Shown here in pieces: positions 9,492 to 21,622 of a DNA stretch of 64,000 nt. Made by a program: the position numbers and the translations under genes. Numbering within the stretch: position 1 is the first letter of the stretch; each line of letters begins with the position of its first letter. This stretch comes from Collybiopsis luxurians FD-317 M1 (lineage: Eukaryota; Basidiomycota; Agaricomycetes; Agaricales; Omphalotaceae): positions 698,831 to 762,830 of the forward strand of contig KN834754.1 of the NCBI GenBank assembly GCA_000827265.1, given 5' to 3'. The notes under the pieces were generated by a model. That model saw only the letters and a list, made by a program, of their open reading frames with translations. It was not told the DNA's origin and searched no databases.

Positions 9492-12318
9492 CATTGGGTG
9501 ATCGTGGAGGTAAAATTTCCTAGTGAAAAGGCCCGAATACATAAAGATTTTGATCTCCTCCCTGCAGCATCTTCGTCGTGAAATAGCTTGGGGTATAACG
9601 TTCCCTCATCCCCTATATATATATGTATAACTCATCCCCGGAGAACTGTGAAGCGATAATAATCAACTCTTTTCGTCAGCCGGCATTGGACATGGGGAAT
9701 GCCATACTTGATTCGATCTCACTTATACAATCGGTTACCTTGAAATGCTACGATGTCCCTTCTGCATCTGCAGGGAAGCTCCAAGCTTCAACGATTCTTC
9801 ATTCTCAGAATTCCTTGGTAGCTTCAGTTCACAGAGTAAGAGCCGAGCTCGCGCACTTTTGCGATGATCTGGATAAGGAACAACGATCAAAAGATAGCTT
9901 AGCGTCAGACTTATCTCCGAGAGCATTCAACTTGTGTCTGTATATGATCTCCTTAATACAGATAGGTTTTGTGGATATAGCCTGGTATACCTCCCAGTGA
10001 ACATTTCCAGATGGCAGACGAGTTAATCCGTGCTTTAAGCATTGCCCAAGAACTCTTGCACTCCTATCAGACATCTTCCATCCACCTTTGGCATCCTCGT
10101 CTCTCTCTCGCATGGTTTGGGGTTTCCCCTAGTACTATCATTCCCGAGGAAAACGATTCCCTGGCTGGAAGAGGGCATTCCTTCCCGGAAAGCAGCGTGG
10201 ACCCATGTTACAGGCACCCGCACGAAGTCCTGCAAGAAATTTCGGATCGCTCATTCCAACATGACATTCTTGACGTATCACAGCACAACAGAAGGATAGC
10301 TGGTCGGATAATCCGGTTGCTATGGTTCAAAAAAAAAATTCGCTTTCTTTGGAACTGCTCAACAGTCCTACGGGTAAGATTGATACTTCACGAGTTTCTT
10401 ACGTCGTTTAGAAAAACCTGCCGCAATCACCTCAAGCACGCCTTCAAACATGCTTTAGGCGTATCTTTGCTGGCAATTCCTGCGTTTATGCCGACAAGCA
10501 CCGCTGGTACATTCTTGATGCTACCGCTACTCCTGCTATTTTATGTCTAATTTACGATCAAAGCTCGACAGTGGTTCGTATCTTTTCGGGGACAGTGGAT
10601 GCTGATTTCATACGTATGGGTTCTACAAACGAATACCGGGGCGACGGTAAGTTTTTGACAATCCTAGTATTCCAGCAGCGAGGGATAATTATTAGGATAC
10701 TACTTCCAAGGTGCACACCGGTTATCTTCGAACGGTGAGCTTTCTATGTAGTCAGGCTTAGCCTTCAATTTACTCATTCATGCTACTCTCAGATAGGAAC
10801 AGTCTTCGGGGCGATCTACGCGTACATTGTATACAGTCCTCACTTACGTACCGTCGTAATTGGCTGATTCCTAGGTACATAACTAGGCTTCTCAAATAAG
10901 CAAGGACAACTCCTTTGGGCTTGTGATTTTTATGACGGTAGGTCATTTTTCTCTTTTATCTCCTTGACTGGTTTGAATCCAGCCATATGCAGCTAGCAGA
11001 AATACCCGTCAGTGCCATAATCATGCAAACACCCTTTCCGTCACTCGGAATAGTCGCGTGAGTGCTCCTTCGTTAAACTCCCCTCGAATTAATTTCTCAT
11101 CCACGGAAAAGGAACATAACTATCCCTCCCATTCTCTTTACTGAATACGTGACTGGAGAGCACATATCTGCCGGTAGTAAGTTTTTCGATACTTCGATTG
11201 TCTTCATTCAGACGTATCTCTATCAATAGAACTAGCCGCCATATGGGGGCTGATGATATGCGCGGGTATAGCTGCTGTCCTCGTGAATTCATTCGTTTTT
11301 CCCCGCTATTCCCGAGTAGGAAAAATACTGTCGAGTCCGTTCCTTCTCGTTCTTGAGCTTGTTTCACAGGTCATGTTCCTGAATGGCATGGGGCAAATCT
11401 TGGGCTCGCTTACAGAGCTTTATATGGGTCTGAGTCGGTCAGCTCCATATTGATATTTCAAAATTTCACATCACTCAAATAAAGTCTTTTCAGGGATCTC
11501 CTGCAACCCTTTGGGGCATCCAGTCACAGCAAACGAAAGGCGCTCAAGCTCGAGCTTAAAATATGCAATTCCCTTCAGAGTATGCTTTCAATACGCTCAA
11601 TTTGACAGCGAAAATAATCGTTCCAAATCATAGGAATGTCTAGTCTCATAATGACGATGGCAGATGAACTGAGTTTGGTTCCAGTCAGTAGAACAAAACG
11701 CATTTCCTGTCGGACTGTCTTTGATTGACAAACTCCAGATGCCTGTGGAAAAATACCGCGACCTCGTAAGGATTCTCCAAAAACTTCTGGATCTATTCAC
11801 TGGCCTTCGAAAAATTCGGGAAAATATTCCACGAAAAGAAACAGTAATTGAAGTGGTCGACCAACGCCGGGAGTTGATTTCTTGCATTTGCATTTCTCTT
11901 TTCGTCTGTCAGCAGGTATTCAGTGCCCGACATCCTCTCCCTCAGTTTCTGCCCTCCTCTCGTTTAGCGTTGGAAAGCCTGAGCCACTCCATTGACCTAC
12001 ATATCAGGCAAACTCGTAAAGAAATCAACAGTCCACTCGGACTGCCGTTGATATATGCACTGGCAGAAACACAGATATTGACAGACATTGTGGACAACAT
12101 TGATAAATTGCTAGAGCTCGGTAGGCAACTTTTTGGTACTGCAGCTTGGTTTAATGGTCCAAACAATGTGGCTCCTGCGATGGCCAGTACAAATCAATAG
12201 GATATAGACGTACATCAAATTTCGTTGTATTGAAACAGGTTGAAGCCCAGAAATTTACGTAGAAGAAGCCGTGCCTATCAACCCATATCACAAAGGACCC
12301 GCCGAATTGTACTCATGG

Positions 12319-13914
12319 TCAGCAGTGTGTGCGAGCCTGAAATGGGAATTTCAGCTGGCCGGTAGTGTTGTAGAGCCCATAGCCAGGCTATGAAAACAGG
12401 AATGATTGTCAGTACATAAAAAGAGAAAGAGATAAAAGGAAGGAAAACCTCTTGATTATCGCTGTAGATATGGAAGAAATATCCTACCCCTCCACCCACA
12501 ACATGTTTAAGAAACTCGCATTTTGAATCAAGCAAGACAAAATAGTCCTATGTCGAGTTGAAGCTTAAAGCCGAAAAAACATGAGTGCAGATGATTGTTT
12601 GACTTACGTGCTCATTCTGGATATCAGCAACGGCGAGAGGGCTGTTAGGTTGAACACTGGGTGAGGTCACTGAAGGCCATCCGTTCTGGAAAAGAGGTAT
12701 AAAAAAAAAAACTGGCTGTGCACCACTAAACGAGGAAAATACCTCGTCGAAATACATCTTTTTTCTATTTCCATGCTCGATGAACCAATCCAGATCTGTC
12801 AGCACAAGGGGCCAAGAATCGTTGGCTGAGCAGAATTTCAGTTAAAGCTCTGAAATCACTTGATCTTCCTACCGATAGAAGCTTCTTGAGAAAAGAAGGG
12901 CAGCATATGAATGTTTATAGAATCCAAAGCATCCAACAGCTCTTGAGACCCATTTCGTTCCTAGAGTTCTGGGCGTCAATTGGTGAGCACCTCACAGGCA
13001 CAATGACAAACTTGATATCCGAAGGCCAATTCCGAAACGGTAACAGGTATATGGACGTCTGAGAGATTAGCTTTTGCCATCTCTACCTGTGCTGTTAGTT
13101 CATCCACTGGCAAAACATCATCGAAGAGCGGTTCGGAGCCGAATTGAAGGACACGGGTCACAAATTTGGCTCTAGGATTAGAGTGGAGAGCCGCTAGTAG
13201 AACATCTCGGCGTCCCATCCAAACATCATCCAGGTTGAAGCCAAACTAGGAGGTGTCTGATGAGAAATTTTCAAGGTTCATACTGCAGATGATTAGATTA
13301 CCGCACCCAAATTAAGGAATGGACCCCGAGACCATTGTTCCATGCTGTTTGAGCGATATAGTCACCAATAGTTAACATGGCCCATCTATACCGTACTCGC
13401 CTGCTTCCACAATATCGTCACTGTCCGGCGATCAGCTAACGGTCAAAGCTTTTAGATTACCACATGGTGCCTCACTAGAAACCATCACGATCACAAGCCC
13501 CATATCTATTATCGTCAGCTTGTAACTTACGAGTCGGCGTGCTGAAGACAGTAGTAACGTACAAGCGAACATAGCGTGAATTAAAATGGTGGCGAATATC
13601 TTGAAACTCTTGTTCCAGCTGTTCCAAGCTTTGACCTACGTTATAAAACACAATCGCCAGTCGAGCTTTGGTAACATCCAGAACTGGAAAAACTTACAAG
13701 CCGTCACTTCGTAACTGAATCCAAGAAATGCATATTCCGTAGAAGGGTCGCACCACCAAGAGCCATCTTCCAACGAGGAATCTGGAGGTGTTTCTTCGGG
13801 CATCTTGAATCCCAGAGCCGGGAAACAGTTCTGGGTGTGGTCAGTTGAGCGGTCAACGGCAGGAGATGCTAGAACAGCATGAGCTAGCAATAAAAGCAAG
13901 GTAGATGAAAGCAT
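12319..13914 (-). CDS. GH17-like secreted glycoside hydrolase (beta-1,3-glucan active)
   Basis: ATG 13912-13914 opens a signal peptide (MLSSTLLLLLAHAVLA). Exons then give TACQSLEQLEQEFQDIR, NSRYVRLYVTTVF, a segment with GVHSLIWGF, RRDVLLAALHSNPRAKFV, LQFGSEPLFDDVLPVDEL, NLSDVHIPVTVSELAFGYQ, INIHMLPFF, SWPLVLTDLDWF, KKMYFDE joined to NGWPSVTSP, GYFFHIYSDNQE and a tail FPFQARTHC ending at TGA 12319-12321. This is the basidiomycete GH17-type wall glucanase/transglycosylase pattern. Both expected catalytic glutamates are present, one in FGSEP and one in ENGWP, the latter formed across a splice. It probably acts outside the cell on beta-1,3-glucan. No obvious GPI tail follows. Confidence 0.8.
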
Positions 13915-14291
13915 TAGGTGAAACAGTCGGAGGAGATTGCTTGCCCAATATCTAATTGTTACAAGCACATCTTATATACCTCAATAAGTAGACAACGGCA
14001 CTTCAGCCCATACGGTCGATTTCCAGCGAAGTGCTGAGATCTACCCCACACCCGTTGCATAACCAAATCGTGTGGCAGCTGACCATCGAGTTCTTCTCGC
14101 GAGCTGTGATATTGTGGTATCATCATGATGTGTATGTTCCGAAGAGTGTGTGTTGTACAGGAGTGTACACTGTAAGTACTATCCAATGACAGTGATATAG
14201 AATTAAATTACTATAAAAGGTCGGGATGGATTCCCAGCGGTAAGAAAAAGGGATCTCTGAGAGCAAATCTCTCCCAAAATTTACGTTGTAG
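13915..14291. other. Intergenic interval, probable GH17 promoter
   Basis: This lies upstream of the GH17 start and downstream of the gelsolin-gene stop, both on the reverse strand. Nothing coding is supported. Confidence 0.5.
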
Positions 14292-17200
14292 CTAAAAAAA
14301 GGGGAATGAATTCGAATACGTTCGACAGAGAGTGGAATTACGAACGTGGTCATGAGCCTCATCCAGTGAAAGTAGATTCATGTGGTCAGGAACGTCTTGA
14401 AGGTTCTACCAGAGAAGTATATCAGTTAAAAACTTTGACAATAGCAGAAACGGACCTACCAACAGAGACTCGTCGAGTTCGCGAAAATGTAGTTTGAAAT
14501 CCAAAGGCACTTGGGAAGGAAGGATGAGGACATGAATGGGAGGGACGTGCGGTCTTTTTCCTGCAACTCTCCGAACGAATTCCTGAATTTATGGGTGAGA
14601 ACAAGAATCGAGAGTTTTGCCAATCACGCACTTTGGCAACATGAAGTGCTAGTCTGATATCCTGCCTTTGAGAACGAGCTTCACTACCCACGAGGACGAA
14701 GAATTCCCAGATGCAATCAACTACATGAACCCCGAAAGAAACATCTCGCATCTTCATAGAGTCTACAGATTTGACCTATGATAAGATTAGCAACTGCTAG
14801 CTGTGAGTTGTGAAACAATAAGAAATCGAACCTTGTCCTTGTCGACCACCCAAACTCCGGGAGTAGCATCAGAGGCAAGAGAACGCCACTGCCAGTAGTT
14901 GGCATTCGCAAAGGCATCTTCTCCAAGAATCATCCAGAACATTTCGTCTCCTTCACTCTGGCCTTCGTGCAGTTCAACAACATCATTGCCACTCAATTTG
15001 CGGCCATAGTTGAGCGCAGCTCTTTGTTCAGAGGCCACCGATCCACGCCCGTGCCACACGTAAACAGTGTCGAGTACACTGAGGCAGTAGCTGAAGCCGG
15101 AGCAAAGATTCCTGACACTCTATAGTATAATTAATCGATGAAAGTCGGAGGCGAGATGCGTCAAGATGCTCACCAATTCTAGCTCGTCAATGAAGACGAC
15201 TCCTTTTCTACGTCGAATGACATGCATGGCGGTGTTATCCGCAGACCAATGTACTCGCTTGCCCTAACTCTAAAAATTGAATAGATCCCCTCTAGAGAGC
15301 AAAACGAGAATAACTAACCTGTCGCACAGTCAGCTGGTGTCCGAGGACCTGAAGCATATCCAGGGGCTCCGCATACTGCTCAACCGCAATCTGTGGCAAG
15401 ACAAGATGTGACAACAGACCAGAGCAGAAGAGCATTGACATACGAGAGTCGTTCTATAGCGTTGAGCCAGTTCTTGCAACTTGGACTGCTCTAGCTCACC
15501 ACTGACACTATTCTTGCCGAACCATCCCCAGACTGTAGTACCCACCAAGCCATTCCCTTTGGACTTGAAACGGTGCACGATGGCAAAGATTTCAGCATCA
15601 TAGAAAATTTCGACATCCTGAGAAAGTAGAGCAGCATTACTGCCAGAAATGACCATGACTTCTACCGACACTGTCTTGAGGTCTGGTTTTGGCCTAGGAG
15701 GCAGCTGCTGATGAGCCTTGAGCAACGCATCAATATCCACTTTAGGTAAAGGCGTGTCATCATGATCTTAATGTTATGGTCTTGGAATTAGTGATACACC
15801 CCGTTAGATTGAGCAAGCAACTCACCCATTTGAAAAGCCTTAGACCGTTCCAATACAACACCTCCTAATTTCTGGTCAAATGCATCTTGCGGAGTTTCGT
15901 CTATAGCCGAAGCAACGACCAGAGAGATACCGCGTGTAAGGGTTCCGGCAGGGGTTGTTACGGGGGTCGCTTCCTCTTCCAGGGGAGGTAAAGTAATTGC
16001 AGAGCTGTAGCTCGAACGACGCCGCTCTAACGCAGGCGCAGCGACAGTTTGACGAGGAGAGAGCTTCAAAGGAGGAAGTGGTTCAGCCTCTTCCGGAGAT
16101 TCAGGGGAGGATGGACTTATGGCTTCTTCCATAGGGCTGTGGTGTTGATTCTCAGGCTCCGCGAAAGCCTGGGCAACATCCATGACAGTCGCCCTATTTC
16201 CAGTACTTGGAATGCGAGAATGGCGACTAGGGCCACTTGGTACTTTCGGGGTTGTTCGTTCAAAGGGATAGTTAGGAGAATGAACAGGTGTTGTCGCAGG
16301 CTTCTCCGGAAATTCTTCCTCATGCAGAACCGGGAAGGAACCAGAAAAAGGAGAAGGGGGAGCAGGAGTATTATTTTGCGCAAGATTGGGTGTGGCTGCC
16401 AGTCCCGGAAGCGCTCTTCGCCCCACATTACTGCCCGTATTGGGAACCTCGTGTTCGGGAGATCGTGATTGAGATATGAATGGCTTCACTCCAATGATAG
16501 CCTGCTCACCCCAACGATCTGCAATTCGCCCTGGTCCGCTGGAAGATCTAGATATGAGAGCGGGTCTGGAAGATTCAACGCGTGCCGGAGACTCAGATTC
16601 AGGTGGTATCGCTTTACTTTCACCTTCTGCTTGCAGAGAGGGAGAATGCGCAGCCGAAGATCCTTCATCATTGACCTCGCTGCTGGGCTCTCGGGATTTC
16701 TTTGGCTTCCGAGCTCGGTCTTTCGTTGGCTAAAGATCATAAGAAAATAGAAGAAAAAAAAACGCAACAGAATGAATTAAGACATATGTAATAGCAGGAA
16801 GCAAGAAGATATAGCCAGTCCGTTTGAGCAAAATCTCGACACACAAGGTTTACCAAAATGAACGTACGTGATTCAAAGGCTTTCCAGAGGCTACTGGAAG
16901 CTTCTGTTGAGAGGGTGTAACAGGAGTTGGGCGTTTTACGCCTAACTCGCTGACATCTCCGAAGGAATCAGGTTCCTCCTCATTAGTAGATGGTTTAAAC
17001 ACTACCAGCGTGGTGGCTGAGCCCAAACGTTTTCCTTGAGAGTCAGTTATAAGCTGTGTATCTCGTTTGGGACGAACAGGCTCCTTGGACATCGAAGGCT
17101 CTTTTGTCACTTTCGGACTTGGGGTTGGATCCACTGTCCACGACTTGCGCATAGCAAGAGGCTTGGTGGAAATTAGAGGGGGAGGAGATGTCGGTGATAG

Positions 17201-18663
17201 ATCCCCAGGCCCTTGAGGCTGCCACCTATCCAAAACTGAAGCCTTGCGCGGGCCCGACGTAGGCCGGTCTGGTGTTGTCTGAGTCGAAGAAGGGGGACTT
17301 TCAAGGTTATGACTAGCTTTCACCATATTCTGCACAAACCCTCGGCCTTGTAACCGACTCAGACTGGGCGTAGGCTCTTTCTGTCCAGGTGGCTTCAGAA
17401 ATGCTGGGGAGGTATTCTGAGAGAATGAGATATGAGGAGCCTGAGGGGAAGGCTTGGGTTCTGGTCGGATGGGTTTTGCTAAGGAAGGTGTTATTACTGG
17501 GGACTTCTGGGAAGGAGAAGATCTGGGTTGAGTCGGCGTTTTGGGAGGTGAAAAGGTTGCAGAGACCGGTCGACTTTTCATGCTAGCTTCTAATTCAGTA
17601 GCGGGGGTGCTGAGGGTACGCTCTCGAGTTTCTGTTGGTTGAGGAGACATCGGCTTTTCCTTAGCATGGGCATAAGAGCGAACAGGAGAAAGAGCAGGCG
17701 ACGGACTGCTGACCGTGCGCTCGCGAATCCCGGTCTTTTGCGGTGAGGTAGGCCCGGAGGATTCGCTAGGGGTACTTGTAGTCCTGCCTCTGCCTCCAGT
17801 TTTCTGAGGTGAAACTGGTCGATCATCAACTATTTTCGTTGGTGAACTAGAACGTTCTCTGATCACAAGTGGAGGTGTACTGGAGAGAGAGATACCTCCG
17901 TTAGCGTATTTAGGCGAGACAACGGGGGAGGATTTTCCATTTCCATCCTTTCCAGTAAATCGATTAGACGCAGCCAATCCGGGCATAGCGACGCCTCCCC
18001 TTCCAAAAACAGGATGAGGGGCAGTGATACGAGTACGATCTTCAAACTGCGTAGGGTCATGAACATCCTGCTGAGGCGCATGTTTGTTCAGAACCGGGCC
18101 CGTTGCTCTCCCGCCCATGAACGCGGCAAGGGACATCGGTCCAGAAGATCTGGGGGACGTAGCGGATGTGGAAGCAGATGTCATCCAAGCTCGTGCAGAA
18201 GCAATAGAATTTGTAACTTCAGACTTGGAAGGTGAAGGTGAATTTGAGGGACCATTGAGTTTCCGGAAAGCTTCTGCTTGCGACTGCTGCCTGTCCGCAA
18301 TGGATTTCAAGTCGGATACACCAGGCAAAGATTCTTCGCTACGTGCTGTACAGAATTTCAAAAAATCACTCCAGAACCATAATTGAGTGTTCTTACTGAC
18401 CAAAGTCGGCACTAGTAGGAGAAACAACCCCTTTGCTGCGGCGTTTTCTGGCAATCCGTGAAGCAGCTATTTCTTCTTGCAGTCTTTTGTGTTCAGCTTC
18501 CTCGTCATCATCAATCTGTCGTTGAAAGTCACGGATCTGGCAGAAAGGTAAGAAGTTATTCAATGGTTAGAGAGGACAGTACCCTCCGAGCCCATTCTCC
18601 TACACCTTCCGCATTGTCTGGCTTGGGTAAGTCTGAATAGCGGGGATGAGCTGGGTTGGACAT
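14292..18663 (-). CDS. DUF4045-gelsolin (villin-like) actin-binding protein
   Basis: A large multi-exon gene from ATG 18661-18663 (MSNPAHPRYSDLPKPD) to TAG 14292-14294. N-terminal exons carry IRDFQRQIDDDEEAEHKRLQ and IAASRIARKRRSKG, typical of the DUF4045 start. A very long Ser/Pro/Thr-rich region with repeated SPQKTG-type motifs follows, and then gelsolin-like repeats: DVEIFYDAEIFAIVHRFK, TTVWGWFGKNS, VYVWHGRGS, EGDEMFWMILGED, WRSLASD, HVVDCIWEFFVLVG, HVLILPSQVPLDFKLHFRELDES and DVPDHMNLLSLDEAHDHV. The DUF4045-plus-gelsolin layout is known in fungi and suggests actin binding or bundling through the C-terminal half. The disordered first half may be phosphorylated. Exact exon joins in 14.4-15.4 kb were not all fixed. 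Confidence 0.8.
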
Positions 18664-18825
18664 AATGGCTTGAATTTGGGCATGTAACGATATGAATGAC
18701 GGCGGTGACCACACCAGGAGGCTGGGGCAAGTAAGTAGCAGGCGCTTGGAGCCACGTGTTTTGCACACGAGATTTCCAATTGCAGCTAAATACCTTTGCG
18801 ATAGGCCTGCTCAACGTTTGAAACG

Positions 18826-21177
18826 ATGAGCTCAATGGCGACTGATCCTGTCCATGAATTCACCTTTCCTCGCTCTGTATCTCCGACGAAGGAATATCTG
18901 AAACCGAATGCCCATCCTTACAAGATTGTAACAACATCTACTGCACTCCTTTCCCGTTCAAATTCGGCCTCAAAGCATCCTGATTCTACCCATCACCATT
19001 ATGTCCCCCAAACTCCCCCGTCGTCCAGTCCAGGTCCAAAGAAACATAGCAGTGGACATCACAGACATCGTTACAGCTCCAGTTTGTCCACTGATAACCT
19101 TCCAAGGCCTCTACCTGTTCCGCCCTCTCCCTCGAAAGAAAGTCCAGAAAGCAAGTCCTTCTATTCCTCTGCCCTCTTGACATTGGAAGACCTCCCCTCA
19201 AATCCGAAATTGTGGACGTCTTCCCAGCTATGCTCATACCTGTCCACCGCTCTTCGAGTTAAATCCGGAGAATCGCTGCAGCTTCCTCACCAAGTTGCTC
19301 GCGATATTGCCGGCTTTGTTAGGGAAAGCAAAATTACCGGAAAGCTGTTTCTCAGGCTCGACGAAAAAGATTTGGAAGCGTAAGTGCGGTAAAAGGTCAT
19401 TCTTTCTGTCCAGACTAATGCTCTTCTTAGATACGGGGTGAATAAATTATGGAAGACTGCCTTATTGAGAGCCTCCCAAAATCTGCGTCAGAACGTTCTC
19501 AAAGGGCAGATTTGGGGCTTCGTCGATGAGATTGATGGGGAATCCAATGGGATGACCTTTCCCTCTGTTTCACCTCTTGATGACGTCCCTGATCATGGAG
19601 ATGAAGATGAAGACGAAGATACCCCTCATCGCAGACGTCGCTCATCTTCTCAACCACAACCCGGCGATAGAAGCAATGTTAAATCTTTTCCTTTCCCTAA
19701 CGGGCTGCCCGTCTATTCATCTGCGTCGTCCTCGTCTTCCACCGAAGATCTGTTCTCACCTGCAGGCATCAGTCCTATGATATCATCTAGTGCTAGTCGT
19801 TTTGGCGCGGGCCCGAGCGCCTCTGACGATAAACTTCGTTATTCTCACAGTGGGAAGTCTCGTCACGGCAGAGTCCAAGGGATGGTCGATACTTTTGAGC
19901 GCTCTTCTAGTTTTGATGAAGGTGATCCCACATCGGTTAAGCTGTTACACGAAATCAAAGGAATGCGTGAGCTGGACTTGGAGCGGCTGCGCAAGCTCAG
20001 AAGAGAAAGGAGTGGCAGTACGAGTAGCATGTCTGAGAGTGGAAGCTTCGGGAGCTCTCACTCTCCCACCTCTTCTTCCGACGGCAGCAGTGTTCGTGAT
20101 ACTGTCGAATCTCCGGCTGAAGATTACAACGTTTCGACAGTAACTTCCTCTCGCCCCCTTCCAACTCCCCCGCTAAGCATAGCGGGCACTGCCTTCCCGG
20201 ACACCTGTACAGAAGAGGAGCCCTCGGTAGAAGATCTTTTAGCTCGAGAGGACCTATCGGAGGATATCTTTAGAAATCATCCCAGTCTGGCTTCGCTATC
20301 TGCTTTGAGCACCAAACCCGGATTGAAGGGCAGCTTTGCAAAGAGCACTTTTTCGATTTCGAAAGGAAAAGGTAGAGCCAAGAAACGGGGAGGTGTATAT
20401 GCCTGGGAAGATGAGGCAGAGGATCTCGCAACTGCTCCAGGAAAGGCTACTGCAAAGAGGGTGCCTTCCCAACTTCCAATCCCTGCATCAATGTTGCCCT
20501 CCCTTTCGAGTGCCCAAGACATTTTCGGCAACTCAGACGTTTCGCATGGAATGATCCGGGAAGAATCGACAGGCACAACCGGCTCTGGACACAATGTTGA
20601 AATGGTATCTTCTGGCAACCTAGCCGGAGGTTCAGGAACACATACGCCGTCTCGACCTCTTCCTGAAATTCCTCTTCATCCCTCGCTTGTTTCTATTCCT
20701 GGAACAGAGGATACGCCCAAGTCGGCACAGGAACCCACTAACGAGGAGGCAATGTTACGCGTTTCCATCGATGAAACAAGCGGCCTTTTGGAGTCATTCA
20801 GAGTCAGGCTAGGCGAGGTGGAGCGAAAAGTTGATACTTTGGAAATAGAAGTCAAGGAATTGGAGGCGGTAAATGCAGCCAAAGAACGGCAGCGGGCAGA
20901 GGAAGCTGCCGAGAAGAAAGCCGAAGATCAAGCAAAGGGGGACACGATTGCTTCTCGGAATTCTGTCTTGAACAAGTGGCCAGCCGTGCGTAACGTTCTG
21001 AGCGGTATATTCCAATTCAGTCCTTCGGCCGGTCAATCTTCATCAAATCGAAGACACTCTGCCCACCTTGATCCGCAGACACTCTCCCAGCTCCCGCCAT
21101 ATGTCCTTCTTGTTGGACTTGGCGTTTGTGTTGTTGTCCTCAGAGTAGTTGCGAGGAGGTTGGGTGGCAAGAGATAA
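18826..21177 (+). CDS. SAM-domain protein with C-terminal membrane anchor
   Basis: Two exons, 18826-19379 and 19431-21177, give 766 residues. A disordered Ser/Pro/His-rich start leads into a sterile-alpha-motif-like segment of about 75 residues that spans the intron (NPKLWTSSQLCSYLSTALRV, HQVARDIAGFV, ITGKLFLRLDEKDLEAYGV, KLWKTALLRAS). A long acidic, Ser-rich middle follows, then a coiled coil near residues 625-690 (LESFRVRLGEVERKVDTLE, KERQRAEEAAEKKAEDQ), and a single hydrophobic helix (YVLLVGLGVCVVVLRVVA) followed by RRLGGKR at the end. The layout suggests a tail-anchored adaptor. Its start lies 162 bases from that of the divergent gelsolin gene. I do not know its specific function. A second in-frame Met lies three codons downstream. 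Confidence 0.78.
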
Positions 21178-21622
21178 AAGGATTTGGTGCTGCTCTTCTA
21201 CTTTGTCTTGCCTTGTTCTACACCCCAGGGCACTTCCCATCATTTCCATACTTATGGCACGATGTTATTTTAACCTTTGCGTATCTCTTTTTGCTATGTT
21301 TATTCATTTATATTTTTTTTTCTTGCTTCAGTTTCATGACCTCTCACGACAAGTTTTCGCTATGACACTCACGAAAATCTATGACTTTGATGAATATGTT
21401 TCAGTAGCTGCGCTACGTACTCAATGTCATTTTTCCTGTCTTCCGATGGCTTGCGCTGAGCTTTAAGCGGTGCTCCTGACATTGCAGGTATAGCATGTGT
21501 AATGGTATCTAGTACTAATAACAAAAACTTAGATATCTGCAGGTCCATTTCGTCACTCCAAGAGCTGGAATCGTGTAAAATAACATCCCTTCCTCTCCTA
21601 CGAATTGATGCAAATTCCGGGA

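Larger units (their letters stand above)
9042..9571. mobile_element. Insertion 2: foldback-like element with telomere-like core
   Basis: This sequence lies between the transporter segments VKSIKPLIAIV and HLRREIAWG. It contains inverted arms at 9051-9113 and 9431-9491 (about four in five positions match, including the shared core tggtgctaccaaa), a telomere-like tract and a long hairpin. It encodes no protein. The structure fits a non-autonomous foldback or MITE-like element. Alternatively the block could be read as a long intron (donor gtggga near 9038, acceptor ctgcag at 9571) that has received such an element. The outer ends are not defined. Confidence 0.55.
7796..12200 (+). pseudogene. ArAE/DUF2421-type membrane transporter, disrupted
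   Basis: Pieces of one transporter appear in order: SLAFLALTIKEL, NLFGGIVGIGISLLGLYLASL, LPRLTLSMRLTCFISIW, WSSAHFAQEL, LEMPFGIEHHPAISNPPF, NSSFA, RMG then VKSIKPLIAIV, HLRREIAWG, WHPRLSLAWFG, HALGVSLLAIPAFMP, GQWMLISYVWVLQTNTGAT, IGTVFGAIYAYIV, FGLVIFMT, AEIPVSAIIMQT, ITIPPILFTEYV, and a C-terminal helical domain ending at TAG 12198-12200. This matches the fungal aromatic-acid-exporter-like family (6TM N-terminal domain plus DUF2421). Three defects are visible: a one-base shift near 8385-8395, a block of about 0.4 kb after NSSFA that begins with a stop, and a second block of about 0.5 kb between AIV and HLRRE. No ATG is evident in front. I infer a pseudogene, although the part after 9.6 kb is still well conserved. 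Confidence 0.68.

Noticed and set aside
16049..16750. Plus-strand frames inside the DUF4045-gelsolin gene
   Set aside because: They are antisense to the Ser/Pro-rich coding exon, whose skewed codons create open frames on the other strand.
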